From positions 1 through 58,136 of the forward strand of contig CALXDY010000087.1 of the NCBI GenBank assembly GCA_944387225.1: a stretch of DNA of 58,136 bases. The letters run 5' to 3'. The position numbers and the translations under genes were made by a program. Shown here piece after piece: positions 8,289 to 17,409 of this stretch. Source of the stretch: an uncultured Oscillospiraceae bacterium. Its GTDB lineage: Bacteria > Bacillota > Clostridia > Oscillospirales > Oscillospiraceae. The notes below the pieces were generated by a model that saw nothing but the letters and a program-made list of their open reading frames with translations, ran no database searches and was not told where the DNA came from. The stretch's first letter is position 1. Each line of letters opens with the position of its first letter.

Positions 8289-9155
8289 ATGGCTAACATT
8301 CGTTTTGTGACCGATTCCGCTGCCGATATCCCCCGCAGCTTGTGGGAGGAGCTGGGTATCCAGGTACTCCCCTTCCCCATCGCCATGGGGGTAAAGGAAT
8401 ATCAGGACGGCTATGATTTCACCCCGGAGGAGTTCTACCGCATGCTGCTGGAGGCTCCTCAGATTCCCACCCACGCCCAGCTGAACCCCTTCGTGTTCAG
8501 CCAGTGCTATGAGGGGGCTTATCGGGAGGGCGTCACCGACCTGATCTATACCGCCATCAATTCCAAGGGCTCCGCCACCTACGGAAACGCCATCCAGGCC
8601 CGGGAGGAGTTTTACGAGGATCATCCCCAGGCCAAGGAGACGTTCCGTATTCATATTATCGATTCCCACAACTACACCATGAGCTATGGCTGGGCGGTGT
8701 ATCAGGGGGCGCTGATGGCCCGGGAGGGCAAGGACGCCGAGGAGATCGTGGCCTACATCCAGGACTGGGTGGATCATGTGCGGGTGCTGTTCGCGCCCCT
8801 GACCTTGCGGTTTGCCAAAAAATCCGGACGGATCTCCGCTGCCGCCGCATTTGTGGGAGAGGCTCTGGGCCTGAAGCCCATTATGACCTTTGAAAACGGG
8901 GACTCCAAGGTGCTCAGCAAGGTGCGGGGGGAGAAGAACGTCATTCCCGCCATGCTGGAGCTGTGCCAGAAGACCCGCCAGGAGGGCACCCCCTACCTGG
9001 TGATCCACGGTCAGAGCCTGGAGGCCGGGCAGAATCTGGAGGCCGCCTGTACCCAGGCTTTTGGACAGGTGCCGGAGATGAGCTACGGCATCGGCGGCGT
9101 CATCGCCATCAACGCCGGCCCGGATCTGATCGGACTGGTCTATCGGGAAAAATAA
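8289..9155 (+). CDS. DegV family fatty-acid-binding protein
   Basis: DegV/FakB proteins hold a fatty acid for phosphorylation by the FakA kinase, feeding exogenous fatty acids to phospholipid synthesis. The 288-residue length is normal. The N-terminal VTDSAADIP is the family hallmark; the later THAQLNPFVF, the SKGSATYGNA loop and GRISAAAAFVGEALGLKPIM line the ligand site. GGAGG lies just before the ATG. No fakA is in the window. A strong terminator follows. Confidence 0.92.
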   Translation: MANIRFVTDSAADIPRSLWEELGIQVLPFPIAMGVKEYQDGYDFTPEEFYRMLLEAPQIPTHAQLNPFVFSQCYEGAYREGVTDLIYTAINSKGSATYGNAIQAREEFYEDHPQAKETFRIHIIDSHNYTMSYGWAVYQGALMAREGKDAEEIVAYIQDWVDHVRVLFAPLTLRFAKKSGRISAAAAFVGEALGLKPIMTFENGDSKVLSKVRGEKNVIPAMLELCQKTRQEGTPYLVIHGQSLEAGQNLEAACTQAFGQVPEMSYGIGGVIAINAGPDLIGLVYREK

Positions 9156-9160
9156 TAAAA

Positions 9161-9196
9161 GGGCTCTGCTCCGGGAAAGCTGGAGCAGAGCCCTTT
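9161..9196 (+). terminator. Terminator after the degV-family gene
   Basis: A 12-bp perfect stem, GGGCTCTGCTCC against GGAGCAGAGCCC, is followed by TTT and preceded by an A-run, so it could work in either direction. Confidence 0.85.
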
Positions 9197-9250
9197 CTGC
9201 GTCAAAACTGTCAAAATTTATTTGGGGAAAGTTCAAATAAGGCGTGATAA

Positions 9251-9285
9251 TTCTTCACGCTTTCTTCATAATTATCCGCTATACT
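9251..9285 (+). promoter_or_regulatory. htrA promoter with 11-base-phased direct repeats
   Basis: A TATACT -10 lies at 9280-9285 without a good -35. In the -35 position are two copies of TTCTTCA at 9251-9257 and 9262-9268, spaced 11 bases start to start. One-turn direct repeats over a weak -35 are typical of OmpR-family response-regulator sites, which fits a stress-induced surface protease. The regulator is not identified. Confidence 0.5.
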
Positions 9286-9334
9286 TGCCCTGTAAAAAAG
9301 AGAAACCCCCTTTGGTTACAAGGAGTGATTTAGA

Positions 9335-10693
9335 ATGGAACGCAACGAGTTCAATTTTTATAACAGTGAGAATGACGGCTACCGCGGCGGATTCGGAGAT
9401 TACAGCGATCCCAACCCCGTACAGCCTGTCCCTTCTGCCCCGGACGGAAAGAAGCCCCGCCGTCCCATTTCCAAGCGGGCCATCGCCCTGGTGCTGACCT
9501 GCGCCCTGGTGGGCGGCGGAGCCGGTGTAGGCGGTGCGGCCCTGTACAACAACATGAGCCAACCGCAGACGGTGGTCTATCAGGGTGAGCGCCCCACGGT
9601 GGAGACGGTGGCCAACAGCAACAACGGCCAGCCCATGACCCCGGAGCAGCTCTACGCCGCCAACCTGGCCTCCTGTGTGGGTATTACGGTAAATACGACC
9701 GTGAACATCTACGGCCAGATCACCACCTCTGCCGCCAGCGGCTCCGGCTTCGTCCTCACCCAGGACGGCTATATCGTCACCAATTACCACGTGATCGAGG
9801 ACGCGGTGGATGATTCCTCCGTCACCATTGAGGTCTCCTTCGCCAACGGCGACAAGTATACCGCCAAGCTGGTGGGCGGCGAGCAGGACAACGACGTGGC
9901 CGTGATCAAAATCGACGCCACCGGCCTGCAGCCGGTCACCCTGGGCGACAGCGACCAGCTGGTGGTGGGCGAATCGGTGTACGCCATCGGCAACCCCCTG
10001 GGCGAGCTGACCTATTCCCTCACCGACGGCATTGTGTCCGCCTTGGACCGTCTGATCACCACCTCCAGCACCAATGAGAACGGCCAGACTGAGACCACCA
10101 CTCTGAACGTGCTGCAGACCAACTGCGCCATCAACCCGGGCAACTCCGGCGGCCCTCTCTTTGACAGCTACGGCAACGTGGTGGGCATCGTTTCCGCTAA
10201 GTACACCGAGTCCTCCTCCGGCGTCAGCGCCGAGGGCCTGGGTTTTGCTCTCCCCATCAACGACGTGAAGGAGATCCTCTCCGACCTGATCGAGCACGGC
10301 TATGTCACCGGCAAGCCCTACATGGGCGTCCAGGTGAGCACGGTGGGTGAGGAGCTGCAGCGCTACGGCATCCCCGCCGGCGCCGTGGTGGAATATGTGG
10401 CCGAGGGTTCCTGTGCCCAGAAGGCCGGGCTCCAGGTGGACGACATTATCATCGCCATTGACGATACCGCCATCGACTCCTCCACTGCCCTCACCGCTGC
10501 CCTGTCTACCGACTACAAGGCGGGAGACACCGCCACGCTGACGGTGATCCGCCAGCAGGAGGAGCAGAAGATCAGCATCACCTTTGACGAGAAGAACGCT
10601 GAGACGGAGGCGGCCAACCAGATACAGCAGTCCGGGAACAACACCCAGCAGTATCCCAGCTACAACTGGCCCTTCGGCAGCTTCGGTTGGTAA
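9335..10693 (+). CDS. htrA: HtrA-type membrane-anchored serine protease (S1C) with PDZ domain
   Basis: HtrA degrades or refolds misfolded exported proteins at the outer face of the membrane. The 452 residues have a cytosolic N-terminus, one membrane segment (about 47-70), a trypsin-like domain and one PDZ domain (about 330-420). The catalytic triad is visible as His152 in TNYHV, Asp187 in DNDVAVI and Ser271 in NPGNSGGPL. The Gly/Gln/Asn-rich tail NTQQYPSYNWPFGSFGW is unusual. It is transcribed alone between two terminators. Confidence 0.94.
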   Translation: MERNEFNFYNSENDGYRGGFGDYSDPNPVQPVPSAPDGKKPRRPISKRAIALVLTCALVGGGAGVGGAALYNNMSQPQTVVYQGERPTVETVANSNNGQPMTPEQLYAANLASCVGITVNTTVNIYGQITTSAASGSGFVLTQDGYIVTNYHVIEDAVDDSSVTIEVSFANGDKYTAKLVGGEQDNDVAVIKIDATGLQPVTLGDSDQLVVGESVYAIGNPLGELTYSLTDGIVSALDRLITTSSTNENGQTETTTLNVLQTNCAINPGNSGGPLFDSYGNVVGIVSAKYTESSSGVSAEGLGFALPINDVKEILSDLIEHGYVTGKPYMGVQVSTVGEELQRYGIPAGAVVEYVAEGSCAQKAGLQVDDIIIAIDDTAIDSSTALTAALSTDYKAGDTATLTVIRQQEEQKISITFDEKNAETEAANQIQQSGNNTQQYPSYNWPFGSFGW

Positions 10694-10738
10694 GCGCGGG
10701 CCCGCTCTTTCACAGCCTCAAGAGTGCATCAAAATGAC

Positions 10739-10776
10739 CCGGCAGGAATTGCTTCGGCAGTTCCTGCCGGATTTTT
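10739..10776 (+). terminator. Terminator after htrA
   Basis: CCGGCAGGAATTGC pairs with GCAGTTCCTGCCGG around a TTCG loop (one G-U pair), followed by ATTTTT. Confidence 0.88.
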
Positions 10777-10997
10777 GCGGTCTGATATGGAGAGGCTGAT
10801 GCTTCCACATCCTCCGCCGGAATGGCCCGAAATGATGCTTTTGGCGCCCACGTTTCGATTTTCACAAAAACCACCCTGTTTTCCCCGGAAAAACCGCCCC
10901 ATTTTCCGTAAAATGCTCTTGTTTCCAACGGGATGGATATGATAAGATAGTACCCGACGTTTGGAACGAATTTTAGCTGGATGATAAGGAGCGTACC

Positions 10998-12593
10998 ATG
11001 ATCACAGTTACCGATCTGAGCTTGAACTACAGCGGCACCCCCCTGTTCTCCCATGTGGATCTGCAGTTTCTGCGGGGCAACTGCTACGGCATTATCGGTG
11101 CCAACGGCGCGGGTAAGTCCACCTTTCTGAAAATCCTGTCCGGCGAGCTGGAGCCCAGCACCGGCGAGGTGTCTATCCTGCCTAACATCCGCATGTCCGT
11201 ACTGAAGCAGAACCAGAACGCTTACGACGCCTATAACGTGATGGACACCGTCATCATGGGCAATCAGCGTCTGTATGACATCGGCAAACAGAAGGAGGCT
11301 CTGTACGCCAAGGAAGAGATGACCGACGAGGACGGTATGCTGGCCTGTCAGCTGGAGGAGGAGTATGCCGAGCTGGGCGGCTGGGAGGCGGAATCCGACG
11401 CCAGCCGCATCCTCCAGGGTCTGGGCATCGGCACCGACCTGCATTACAACGACATGGCCACCCTGGATGCCCGGCTGAAGGTGAAGGTGCTCCTGGCCCA
11501 GGCTCTGTTTGGCAATCCCGACCTGCTGATGATGGACGAGCCCACCAACAACCTGGATATCGACGCCATCAACTGGCTGGAGGACTTTCTGCTGGACTTT
11601 GAGGGCACCGTCATCGTGGTCAGCCATGACCGCCATTTCCTGAACACGGTGTGTACCCACATCGTGGACATCGACTACAACAAGATCAAGATGTATGTGG
11701 GTAACTACGACTTCTGGTATGAGTCCTCTCAGCTGGTGCAGCAGCTGATCAAGAACCAGAACAAGCGCAACGAGGAGAAGATCAAGGAGCTGCAGGACTT
11801 CATCTCCCGGTTCTCCGCCAACAAGTCCAAGAGCAAGCAGGCTACCGCCCGCCGAAAGCTGCTGGACAAGCTGACGGTGGAAGAGATGCCTGCCTCCTCC
11901 CGCCGCTATCCCTGGGTGGGCTTCGCCCCCGACCGGGAGGTGGGCAAGGACATCCTCTTTGTTACCGACGTGAGTAAGACCATCGACGGGGTAAAGGTGC
12001 TGGACAAGGTGTCCTTCATCGTCAACCACGGGGACAAGATCGCCTTTGTGGGTGACAATGAAAATGCCCACACCGCCCTATTCAAGATCCTGGCCGGAGA
12101 GATGGAGCCTGACGAGGGCACGGTGAAGTGGGGCCAGACGGCCACCTTCTCCTACTTCCCCAAGGACAACACCCCCTATTTCGAGGGCTGCGACGACAAC
12201 CTGGTTCAGTGGCTGCGCCAGTATTCCAACGATCCTCAGGAGCAGTACCTGCGGGGCTTCCTGGGCCGGATGCTCTTCTCCGGCGATGAGGTGTACAAGC
12301 CGGTGAAGGTGCTCTCCGGCGGCGAGAAGGTGCGGTGTATGCTGTCCCGGATGATGCTGTCCGGGGCTAATGTGCTCATGCTGGATCAGCCTACCAACCA
12401 CCTGGATCTGGAGTCCATTGCCGCGCTGAACAACGGCCTGGAGGCCGTCAAGTGCAACGTGCTGGTGTCCTCCCACGACCACCAGCTGGTTCAGACTGTG
12501 TGCAACCGGATCTTTGACTTTACCGCTGAGGGAAAGCTCATTGACCGCCTCATGTCCTACGACGAGTATCTGGAGAGCCAGACGCCCCAGTAA
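10998..12593 (+). CDS. ABC-F family ATPase (YkpA/YbiT-like) with one degenerate ATP site
   Basis: ABC-F proteins have two fused ATPase domains and no membrane part; they act on the ribosome E site as translation factors. Domain 1 (about 1-240) has Walker A GANGAGKS and Walker B LMMDEPTNNLD, but its signature reads LDARLKVKV instead of LSGGQ-like. Domain 2 (about 320-531) keeps the signature LSGGEKVR, but its Walker A is GDNENAHTA with no lysine, and Walker B ends LMLDQP with Gln for the catalytic Glu. One composite site is therefore intact and the other decayed. The inter-domain linker near 240-300 is highly basic, as expected. The ATG follows AAGGAG. Confidence 0.92.
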   Translation: MITVTDLSLNYSGTPLFSHVDLQFLRGNCYGIIGANGAGKSTFLKILSGELEPSTGEVSILPNIRMSVLKQNQNAYDAYNVMDTVIMGNQRLYDIGKQKEALYAKEEMTDEDGMLACQLEEEYAELGGWEAESDASRILQGLGIGTDLHYNDMATLDARLKVKVLLAQALFGNPDLLMMDEPTNNLDIDAINWLEDFLLDFEGTVIVVSHDRHFLNTVCTHIVDIDYNKIKMYVGNYDFWYESSQLVQQLIKNQNKRNEEKIKELQDFISRFSANKSKSKQATARRKLLDKLTVEEMPASSRRYPWVGFAPDREVGKDILFVTDVSKTIDGVKVLDKVSFIVNHGDKIAFVGDNENAHTALFKILAGEMEPDEGTVKWGQTATFSYFPKDNTPYFEGCDDNLVQWLRQYSNDPQEQYLRGFLGRMLFSGDEVYKPVKVLSGGEKVRCMLSRMMLSGANVLMLDQPTNHLDLESIAALNNGLEAVKCNVLVSSHDHQLVQTVCNRIFDFTAEGKLIDRLMSYDEYLESQTPQ

Positions 12594-12616
12594 GTGCTCG
12601 TCCTGTTGTGAAAATA

Positions 12617-12650
12617 TTCCCTCTTCGGCCTTTGCCGGAGAGGGAATTTT
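12617..12650 (+). terminator. Terminator after the ABC-F gene
   Basis: A 13-bp stem, TTCCCTCTTCGGC against GCCGGAGAGGGAA with one G-U pair, is followed by TTTT. Confidence 0.9.
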
Positions 12651-12700
12651 ACATTTCGGGAGAAAATGAGTGGTTTTCGAAAAATTACTGTAAAATCCAG

Positions 12701-12729
12701 TTGACGCGGAGAATTTCCTTCCCTATAAT
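12701..12729 (+). promoter_or_regulatory. Strong sigma-A promoter of the Na/Pi cotransporter gene
   Basis: TTGACG and a perfect TATAAT are 17 bases apart. Transcription would start near 12736, leaving a leader of about 215 bases before the start codon. Confidence 0.87.
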
Positions 12730-12735
12730 GCTATA

Positions 12736-12898
12736 TAGAGAAGTTTCGGATTTGAGTACAGAGGGGTAGAAATGCCATGGGAGTATCTGTGCCCGGGCCG
12801 GCGGGGATCGGCCTGAATCAACTGAAAACAATCCAGGCACGACCTGCGGGAAGACGATGACGTTTTCTGGCGGGTGGTGCCTGTTCCGTTTTTTACGG
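12736..12898 (+). promoter_or_regulatory. Structured leader with mutually exclusive hairpins (candidate attenuator/riboswitch)
   Basis: GGCAC at 12836-12840 can pair with GTGCC at 12789-12793, enclosing a GGCCG/CGGCC hairpin at 12796-12813. Alternatively CAGGCAC at 12834-12840 pairs with GTGCCTG at 12877-12883, closing a long imperfect hairpin followed by a U-rich stretch with TTTTTT at 12889-12894. The second form resembles a terminator and the first an antiterminator. I do not recognise a named riboswitch class. The structural alternatives are seen; the switching role is inferred. Confidence 0.45.
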
Positions 12899-12952
12899 TA
12901 GATATCTGGAACTATTGTGTGAACATGTGAGAAAACAGGAGGAATTTCCAAA

Positions 12953-14638
12953 ATGCAAATGACAGACTTTTTAGGTCTGCTGGGAGGACTGGCGCTGTTC
13001 CTGTACGGAATGCAGATGATGAGCTCCGGTCTGGAGGCTGCCGCCGGCAGCCGGATGAAGCAGATTCTGGAGCGGTTGACAGCAAACCGATTTCTGGGTG
13101 TGCTGGTGGGCGCGCTGATCACCGCGGTGATCCAGTCGTCCTCCGCCACTACCGTCATGGTGGTGGGCTTCGTCAACGCGGGTATGATGACGCTGAACCA
13201 GGCGGTCTGGATCATCATGGGCGCCAATATCGGTACCACCGTTACCGGCTTGCTCATCGCCCTGGATGTGGGTGAGCTGGCTCCTCTGTTTGCCTTCGTG
13301 GGCGTGGCCCTGGTGGTCTTTGTGAAAAAACCTCAGCTGCAGCATGTAGGCCAGATTCTGGCCGGCCTGGGCGTGCTGTTTATCGGTATGGACATGATGA
13401 GCGGGGCTATGTCTCCCCTGCGGGAATCGGAGTCCTTCATCAATCTGATGTCCACCTTCTCCAACCCCCTGCTGGGCATCCTGGCTGGTACCGGCTTTAC
13501 TGCCGTCATTCAGTCTTCCTCCGCATCGGTGGGTATTCTGCAGGCGTTGGCCAACAGCGGCGTGATTCAACTGTCCAGCGCGGTGTTCGTCCTCTTCGGT
13601 CAGAATATCGGTACCTGCGTCACGGCTGTGCTGGCCTCCATCGGCACCAGCCGCAGTGCCAAGCGGACCACTCTGATCCACCTGATGTTCAACATCATCG
13701 GCACCATTATCTTTACCAGTCTGTTTATTACCTTCCCCATCGCCCATGTGATCGACGGCACAATTGTGCTGCCCGGCGAGTTTGGACAGACCCTTTCCAA
13801 TATTCTGCCCTCCAGCCCCGCGGCTCAGATCGCCATGGTGCATACCAGCTTCAATATCATCACCACCATTCTGCTCCTGCCCCTGGGCAACTATCTGGCC
13901 AAGGCGACCACCCGTATCCTGCCTGAGCTGCCCGGAGATCAGGAGGGGCAGATGCATCTGGAGTACCTCACCCCTGTCCAGGTCAGCAGCAAGGACGGCG
14001 GCCTGGGTGTGTCCGCCATCTATATGGATCAGCTCCAGCATGAGCTGCGGCGGATGATGACCATGGCCCTGAACAATGTGGAAGCCAGCTTCCGCTCTGT
14101 CCTGAACAGAAGCGTGGACGAGCAGGAGAAGATGGATCAGGTGGAGGAGTACCTGGACTACCTGAACAAGGAAATCTCCCTCCATGTGTCCAAGCTTATT
14201 GCCTATGAAACCAATGAGCAGGCATCCGCTGTGATCAGCAGCTACTTCACCATCTCCGGCAATATTGAGCGGATCGGTGACCATGCCAACAACCTGGCGG
14301 GCTATACCCAGATGCTGCTCCGTCGGAACATTTACTTCTCCGACGAGGCTCAGAAGGAGATCAAGGCCATGCAGGATATTTGCTGTGAAAGCATCGGCCG
14401 CCTGCTGGACCTGAACGCCAGCAGCCAGCCCTGGCTGGGACAGGTTGCGGCTCTGGAGCAGCGGATCGACGATATGACGGCGGAGTACCGCACCAACCAC
14501 CTCCGCCGGATGAAGGACGGGACGTGCTCCGACGAGGCCTGCATTGTCTACTCGGAGCTGCTGACCGACTTTGAACGTATCGGCGACCATGTGCTCAATA
14601 TCGCCGAGGAAATGGCAAAGGTCAGGGAGCACATCTGA
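12953..14638 (+). CDS. Na/Pi cotransporter (NptA/PNaS family) with C-terminal PhoU-like domain
   Basis: This membrane protein imports phosphate with sodium. The two inverted Na/Pi repeats carry the signature QSSSATTVMVVGFVNAG near residue 63 and QSSSASVGILQALA near 186, with GANIGTT and GQNIGTC following. From about residue 340 a cytosolic PhoU-like helical domain contains ISGNIERIGDHANNLAG and LLTDFERIGDHVLNIAEE. The 561-residue length is usual. An AGGAGG site precedes the ATG. The gene stands alone behind a strong promoter and a long structured leader; no PhoPR or Pst genes are in the window. Confidence 0.93.
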   Translation: MQMTDFLGLLGGLALFLYGMQMMSSGLEAAAGSRMKQILERLTANRFLGVLVGALITAVIQSSSATTVMVVGFVNAGMMTLNQAVWIIMGANIGTTVTGLLIALDVGELAPLFAFVGVALVVFVKKPQLQHVGQILAGLGVLFIGMDMMSGAMSPLRESESFINLMSTFSNPLLGILAGTGFTAVIQSSSASVGILQALANSGVIQLSSAVFVLFGQNIGTCVTAVLASIGTSRSAKRTTLIHLMFNIIGTIIFTSLFITFPIAHVIDGTIVLPGEFGQTLSNILPSSPAAQIAMVHTSFNIITTILLLPLGNYLAKATTRILPELPGDQEGQMHLEYLTPVQVSSKDGGLGVSAIYMDQLQHELRRMMTMALNNVEASFRSVLNRSVDEQEKMDQVEEYLDYLNKEISLHVSKLIAYETNEQASAVISSYFTISGNIERIGDHANNLAGYTQMLLRRNIYFSDEAQKEIKAMQDICCESIGRLLDLNASSQPWLGQVAALEQRIDDMTAEYRTNHLRRMKDGTCSDEACIVYSELLTDFERIGDHVLNIAEEMAKVREHI

Positions 14639-14649
14639 ATCACGGGATA

Positions 14650-14687
14650 CAGACGGCGGCGGATGCCTGGCATCCGCTGCCGTCTGT
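14650..14687 (+). terminator. Terminator-like hairpin after the Na/Pi gene
   Basis: CAGACGGCGGCGGATGCC pairs with the GGCATCCGCTGCCGTCTG side with one mismatch. Only TT follows, so termination may be incomplete. Confidence 0.65.
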
Positions 14688-14730
14688 TAACATAAACCTT
14701 AAGATTTTTGAAAATGTAACCCGCGCCCCC

Positions 14731-14759
14731 TTGAACCATCCCCCAAAATTCGATATACT
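14731..14759 (+). promoter_or_regulatory. Sigma-A promoter of the LCP gene
   Basis: TTGAAC and TATACT are spaced by 17 bases about 110 bases before the predicted start. Confidence 0.75.
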
Positions 14760-14869
14760 TATGAAGCATCACTCCAGATCCGAGGGGAAAGACGGCGAAA
14801 TGTGGGGGAAAAGGTAGAACCCTATGTTTCCTCTGACGCTGGGGATTCGGACAAATCATCCAACAGACA

Positions 14870-15976
14870 ATGGGAGGGATTTCTCTGGCACAGACAATGT
14901 CATCCGTCCGGCGGGGCGCACCCCAGAGGGGACGCAGGGTCAGCAGCCCGCCGCCGAAGCGCAGACGGAGAAAGCACTCCCTTTGGTTCCGGCTGTATAT
15001 GCTTCTTGTGGTAATTTCGGCGGTGATCGTTACGGTTTATGCCGGCGTCCGCCTTGCCACGCAGCCGCCTCCCATTCCCGAATCCCCCGTGGTTCAGCCT
15101 CCCGCTGGGACGGAGGAAACCGATGGGGAGCAGACAGACCCCAACGACCTGGTACGGCGGAAGGGCGTGTATAATTTCCTGCTGCTGGGCAAGGACGTGA
15201 AGGGCAGCAATACGGATACCATTATGGTGGTCAGCTACGACACGGAGAACAACCATGTGGGCATGATCTCCATCCCCCGGGACACCGCCGTCAATCGGGA
15301 CTGGAGCCGCAACAAGAAGATTAACGCCGCCTACTACGGGGCGGGGCTGGACACATTGAAGGCGGAGATCCAGCAGACCTTCGGGATTCCCATTGACTAC
15401 TACTTCCTCATTGACCTGAACGGGTTTATCGCCCTGGTAGATGAGCTGGACGGTGTGGAGGTCTATATCCCGGAGGATATGAACTACGACGATCCCACCC
15501 CCGGAGAGGAACTGCACATCCACTACACCAAGGGCACCCACTATCTCAACGGCCAGCAGGCCATGGAGGTGGTGCGCTTCCGGCACAACAACGATGGCAG
15601 CGGTTATACGGATGTGGGCCGCAGCGAGATGCAGCGTCAGGTGCTGTTGGCCCTGGTGGAGAAGGTGGTGTCCTGGAACTCGCTGACCAAGATCCAGTCC
15701 TTTGTCAATCTGTTCCAGACCTATGTGAAAACCGACTTCCCCTTTGAGAGCAGCGGGTTCTTCCTGGCGGAGGCGCTTCAGCTGGACTTCTCCACCGACA
15801 TTACCCAGCAGACCCTACCGGGTCGGGGCGACGGCGTGTACGGCGGCTCCTCCTGGGTGTATATCTTCCAGGCGGAGGAGATTCTGCCCATTCTGAACGA
15901 ACAAGTCAATCCCTACACCAGGGATCTGACGGAGGATGATCTGGATCTGCCCGTGGCTACCCGGTACTTACAGTAA
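14870..15976 (+). CDS. LytR-CpsA-Psr (LCP) family cell-wall glycopolymer ligase
   Basis: LCP proteins transfer undecaprenyl-linked glycopolymers such as teichoic acid or capsule to peptidoglycan on the outer membrane face. The protein has a very basic N-terminus, a membrane anchor at about 40-62 and an extracellular LCP domain. Family motifs are LLLGKDVKGSNTDTIMVVS, MISIPRDTAVN with the phosphate-binding Arg, KINAAYYGAGLDTLKAEI and VVRFRHNNDGSGYTDVGRSEMQRQV. The start is uncertain: neither this ATG nor one nine codons later has a well-spaced ribosome site. Length (368) is typical. Confidence 0.9.
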   Translation: MGGISLAQTMSSVRRGAPQRGRRVSSPPPKRRRRKHSLWFRLYMLLVVISAVIVTVYAGVRLATQPPPIPESPVVQPPAGTEETDGEQTDPNDLVRRKGVYNFLLLGKDVKGSNTDTIMVVSYDTENNHVGMISIPRDTAVNRDWSRNKKINAAYYGAGLDTLKAEIQQTFGIPIDYYFLIDLNGFIALVDELDGVEVYIPEDMNYDDPTPGEELHIHYTKGTHYLNGQQAMEVVRFRHNNDGSGYTDVGRSEMQRQVLLALVEKVVSWNSLTKIQSFVNLFQTYVKTDFPFESSGFFLAEALQLDFSTDITQQTLPGRGDGVYGGSSWVYIFQAEEILPILNEQVNPYTRDLTEDDLDLPVATRYLQ

Positions 15977-15979
15977 ACG

Positions 15980-16012
15980 AAAGAGGAGCACCGCTGTGCG
16001 GTGCTCCTCTTT
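15980..16012. terminator. Bidirectional terminator between convergent genes
   Basis: A 15-bp perfect stem, AAAGAGGAGCACCGC against GCGGTGCTCCTCTTT with loop TGT, lies between the ends of the LCP gene and the CorC/HlyC gene and carries short T-runs on either strand. Confidence 0.85.
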
Positions 16013-16025
16013 GTTGTGAATCGGG

Positions 16026-17285
16026 TCAATTCTTGGCGTCGCCGTCCTGGATCAGCTGTACCCGGATCTCCAGCACACGGCGGTGCTCCACCTGGGTAAC
16101 GGTGACATCCAGGCCCTCGGCCTGGAAGTGGTCGCCCATCTCAGGAACCCGGCCCACCTGCTCCATCACCCAGCCGGAGATGGTGGCGGCCTCACAGGTA
16201 CCCTTGATGGAAAACAGGTCGTACAGGTCGTCCAGGTTGGCGGAGCAGGCGATGAGGTAGCTGCCGTCCTCCTGCTTGCGGAACAGCTCAATCACCTCGT
16301 CATGCTCATCCCAGATCTCGCCCACCAGCTCTTCCACAATGTCCTCCATGGTGGCGATGCCCTCGGTGCCGCCGTACTCATCCACCACCACGGCCATGTG
16401 GGCCTTGTTTTTCTGGAGGATGCGCAGCAGCTGGGAGATCTTCGTGTTACCGGTGGTGTAAAGCACAGGGGCCTTCAAATCGGCGATCTTGGTCTTGCCC
16501 CGGTAGCGGGCGGCGTAAAAGTCCTTTTCGTGGATCACGCCGATGATGTTGTCGATGCTGTCGTGGTAGATGGGCAGGCGGGAATAGCCGCTTTCCACAA
16601 ATAGGGCGGCCACCTGCTCCATGGTGAAGTCGTCCTCCACCGCCACCAGGTCCACACGGGGGGTCAGAATCTCCGAAACCTCCAGGTCGTTGAACTCAAT
16701 GGCGTTGCGGATCAGGTCACTCTCATGCTCATCCAGGCCGCCCTCGTTCTCCGCCTGGTCCACCATGCCCACCAGCTCCTCCTCGGTGATGCCCTCCTCC
16801 CTATCGTTGCGGAACACGATGGACAGCAGGCGCTTCCACTGGGTGAACAGGAAGTTGGCGGGGGTGAGGACAAGCAGGAATACCCGCAGCAGGGGCGTGG
16901 CGAAAATGGCCCAGGCCTCGGGATGCTCCTTGGCCAAACTCTTGGGGGAAACCTCGCCGAAGATCAGGATGACAATGGTCAGCACGGTGGCCGACACGGT
17001 GGGGCCCCGCAGCTCGCCGATGAGCTTGATAAACAATACGGCGCCGATGGTGGTGGCCACGTTGTTGACGATGTTGTTGCCGATGAGGATGGTGGACAAA
17101 AGTTTGTCATAGTCCTCCGCCACGGCCAGGGTTCTGGCGGCCCGGCGATCCCCGTTTTCGGCGCGGTTTTTCAGTCGGATGCGGTTGAGGGAGGTAAAGG
17201 CGGTTTCTGTGGCGGAAAAGTAACCCGACATGGCGATCAGGGCAATCAGAGCCACAATCATGACTGCATTACCGGTACTGTCCAT
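16026..17285 (-). CDS. CNNM/CorC-HlyC family transporter (DUF21 plus CBS pair)
   Basis: These proteins are membrane cation (Mg2+/Co2+) transporters or regulators, historically called hemolysin C. Residues 1-185 form the DUF21 membrane domain with [20 protein letters not shown]. Two CBS domains follow at about 195-320, including [14 protein letters not shown] and [32 protein letters not shown]. The C-terminal CorC/HlyC domain ends the protein. I prefer the ATG giving [21 protein letters not shown] (419 residues); a TTG 13 codons upstream (17324) is an alternative. Both have imperfect ribosome sites. Confidence 0.88.
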   Translation of the reverse strand: MDSTGNAVMIVALIALIAMSGYFSATETAFTSLNRIRLKNRAENGDRRAARTLAVAEDYDKLLSTILIGNNIVNNVATTIGAVLFIKLIGELRGPTVSATVLTIVILIFGEVSPKSLAKEHPEAWAIFATPLLRVFLLVLTPANFLFTQWKRLLSIVFRNDREEGITEEELVGMVDQAENEGGLDEHESDLIRNAIEFNDLEVSEILTPRVDLVAVEDDFTMEQVAALFVESGYSRLPIYHDSIDNIIGVIHEKDFYAARYRGKTKIADLKAPVLYTTGNTKISQLLRILQKNKAHMAVVVDEYGGTEGIATMEDIVEELVGEIWDEHDEVIELFRKQEDGSYLIACSANLDDLYDLFSIKGTCEAATISGWVMEQVGRVPEMGDHFQAEGLDVTVTQVEHRRVLEIRVQLIQDGDAKN

Positions 17286-17350
17286 TTTGGACGAATCAAC
17301 TCCACTTTCTATATTGGTTTTCAAACCTCTTTAGGTTTGATTTAGTACAC

Positions 17351-17379
17351 AGTGTATCATATTCTTCCAGAGATTGCAA
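17351..17379 (-). promoter_or_regulatory. Candidate promoter of the CorC/HlyC gene
   Basis: On the minus strand TTGCAA and TACACT are 17 bases apart, about 65 bases before the gene. Confidence 0.55.
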
Positions 17380-17409
17380 AGAAAATTTCCCGCAAGTGGA
17401 AAATACGCA

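Noticed and set aside
12971..14632. A long minus-strand open frame opposite the Na/Pi cotransporter
   Set aside because: It mirrors the cotransporter gene, has a His/Gln/Gly-rich composition and no family motif.
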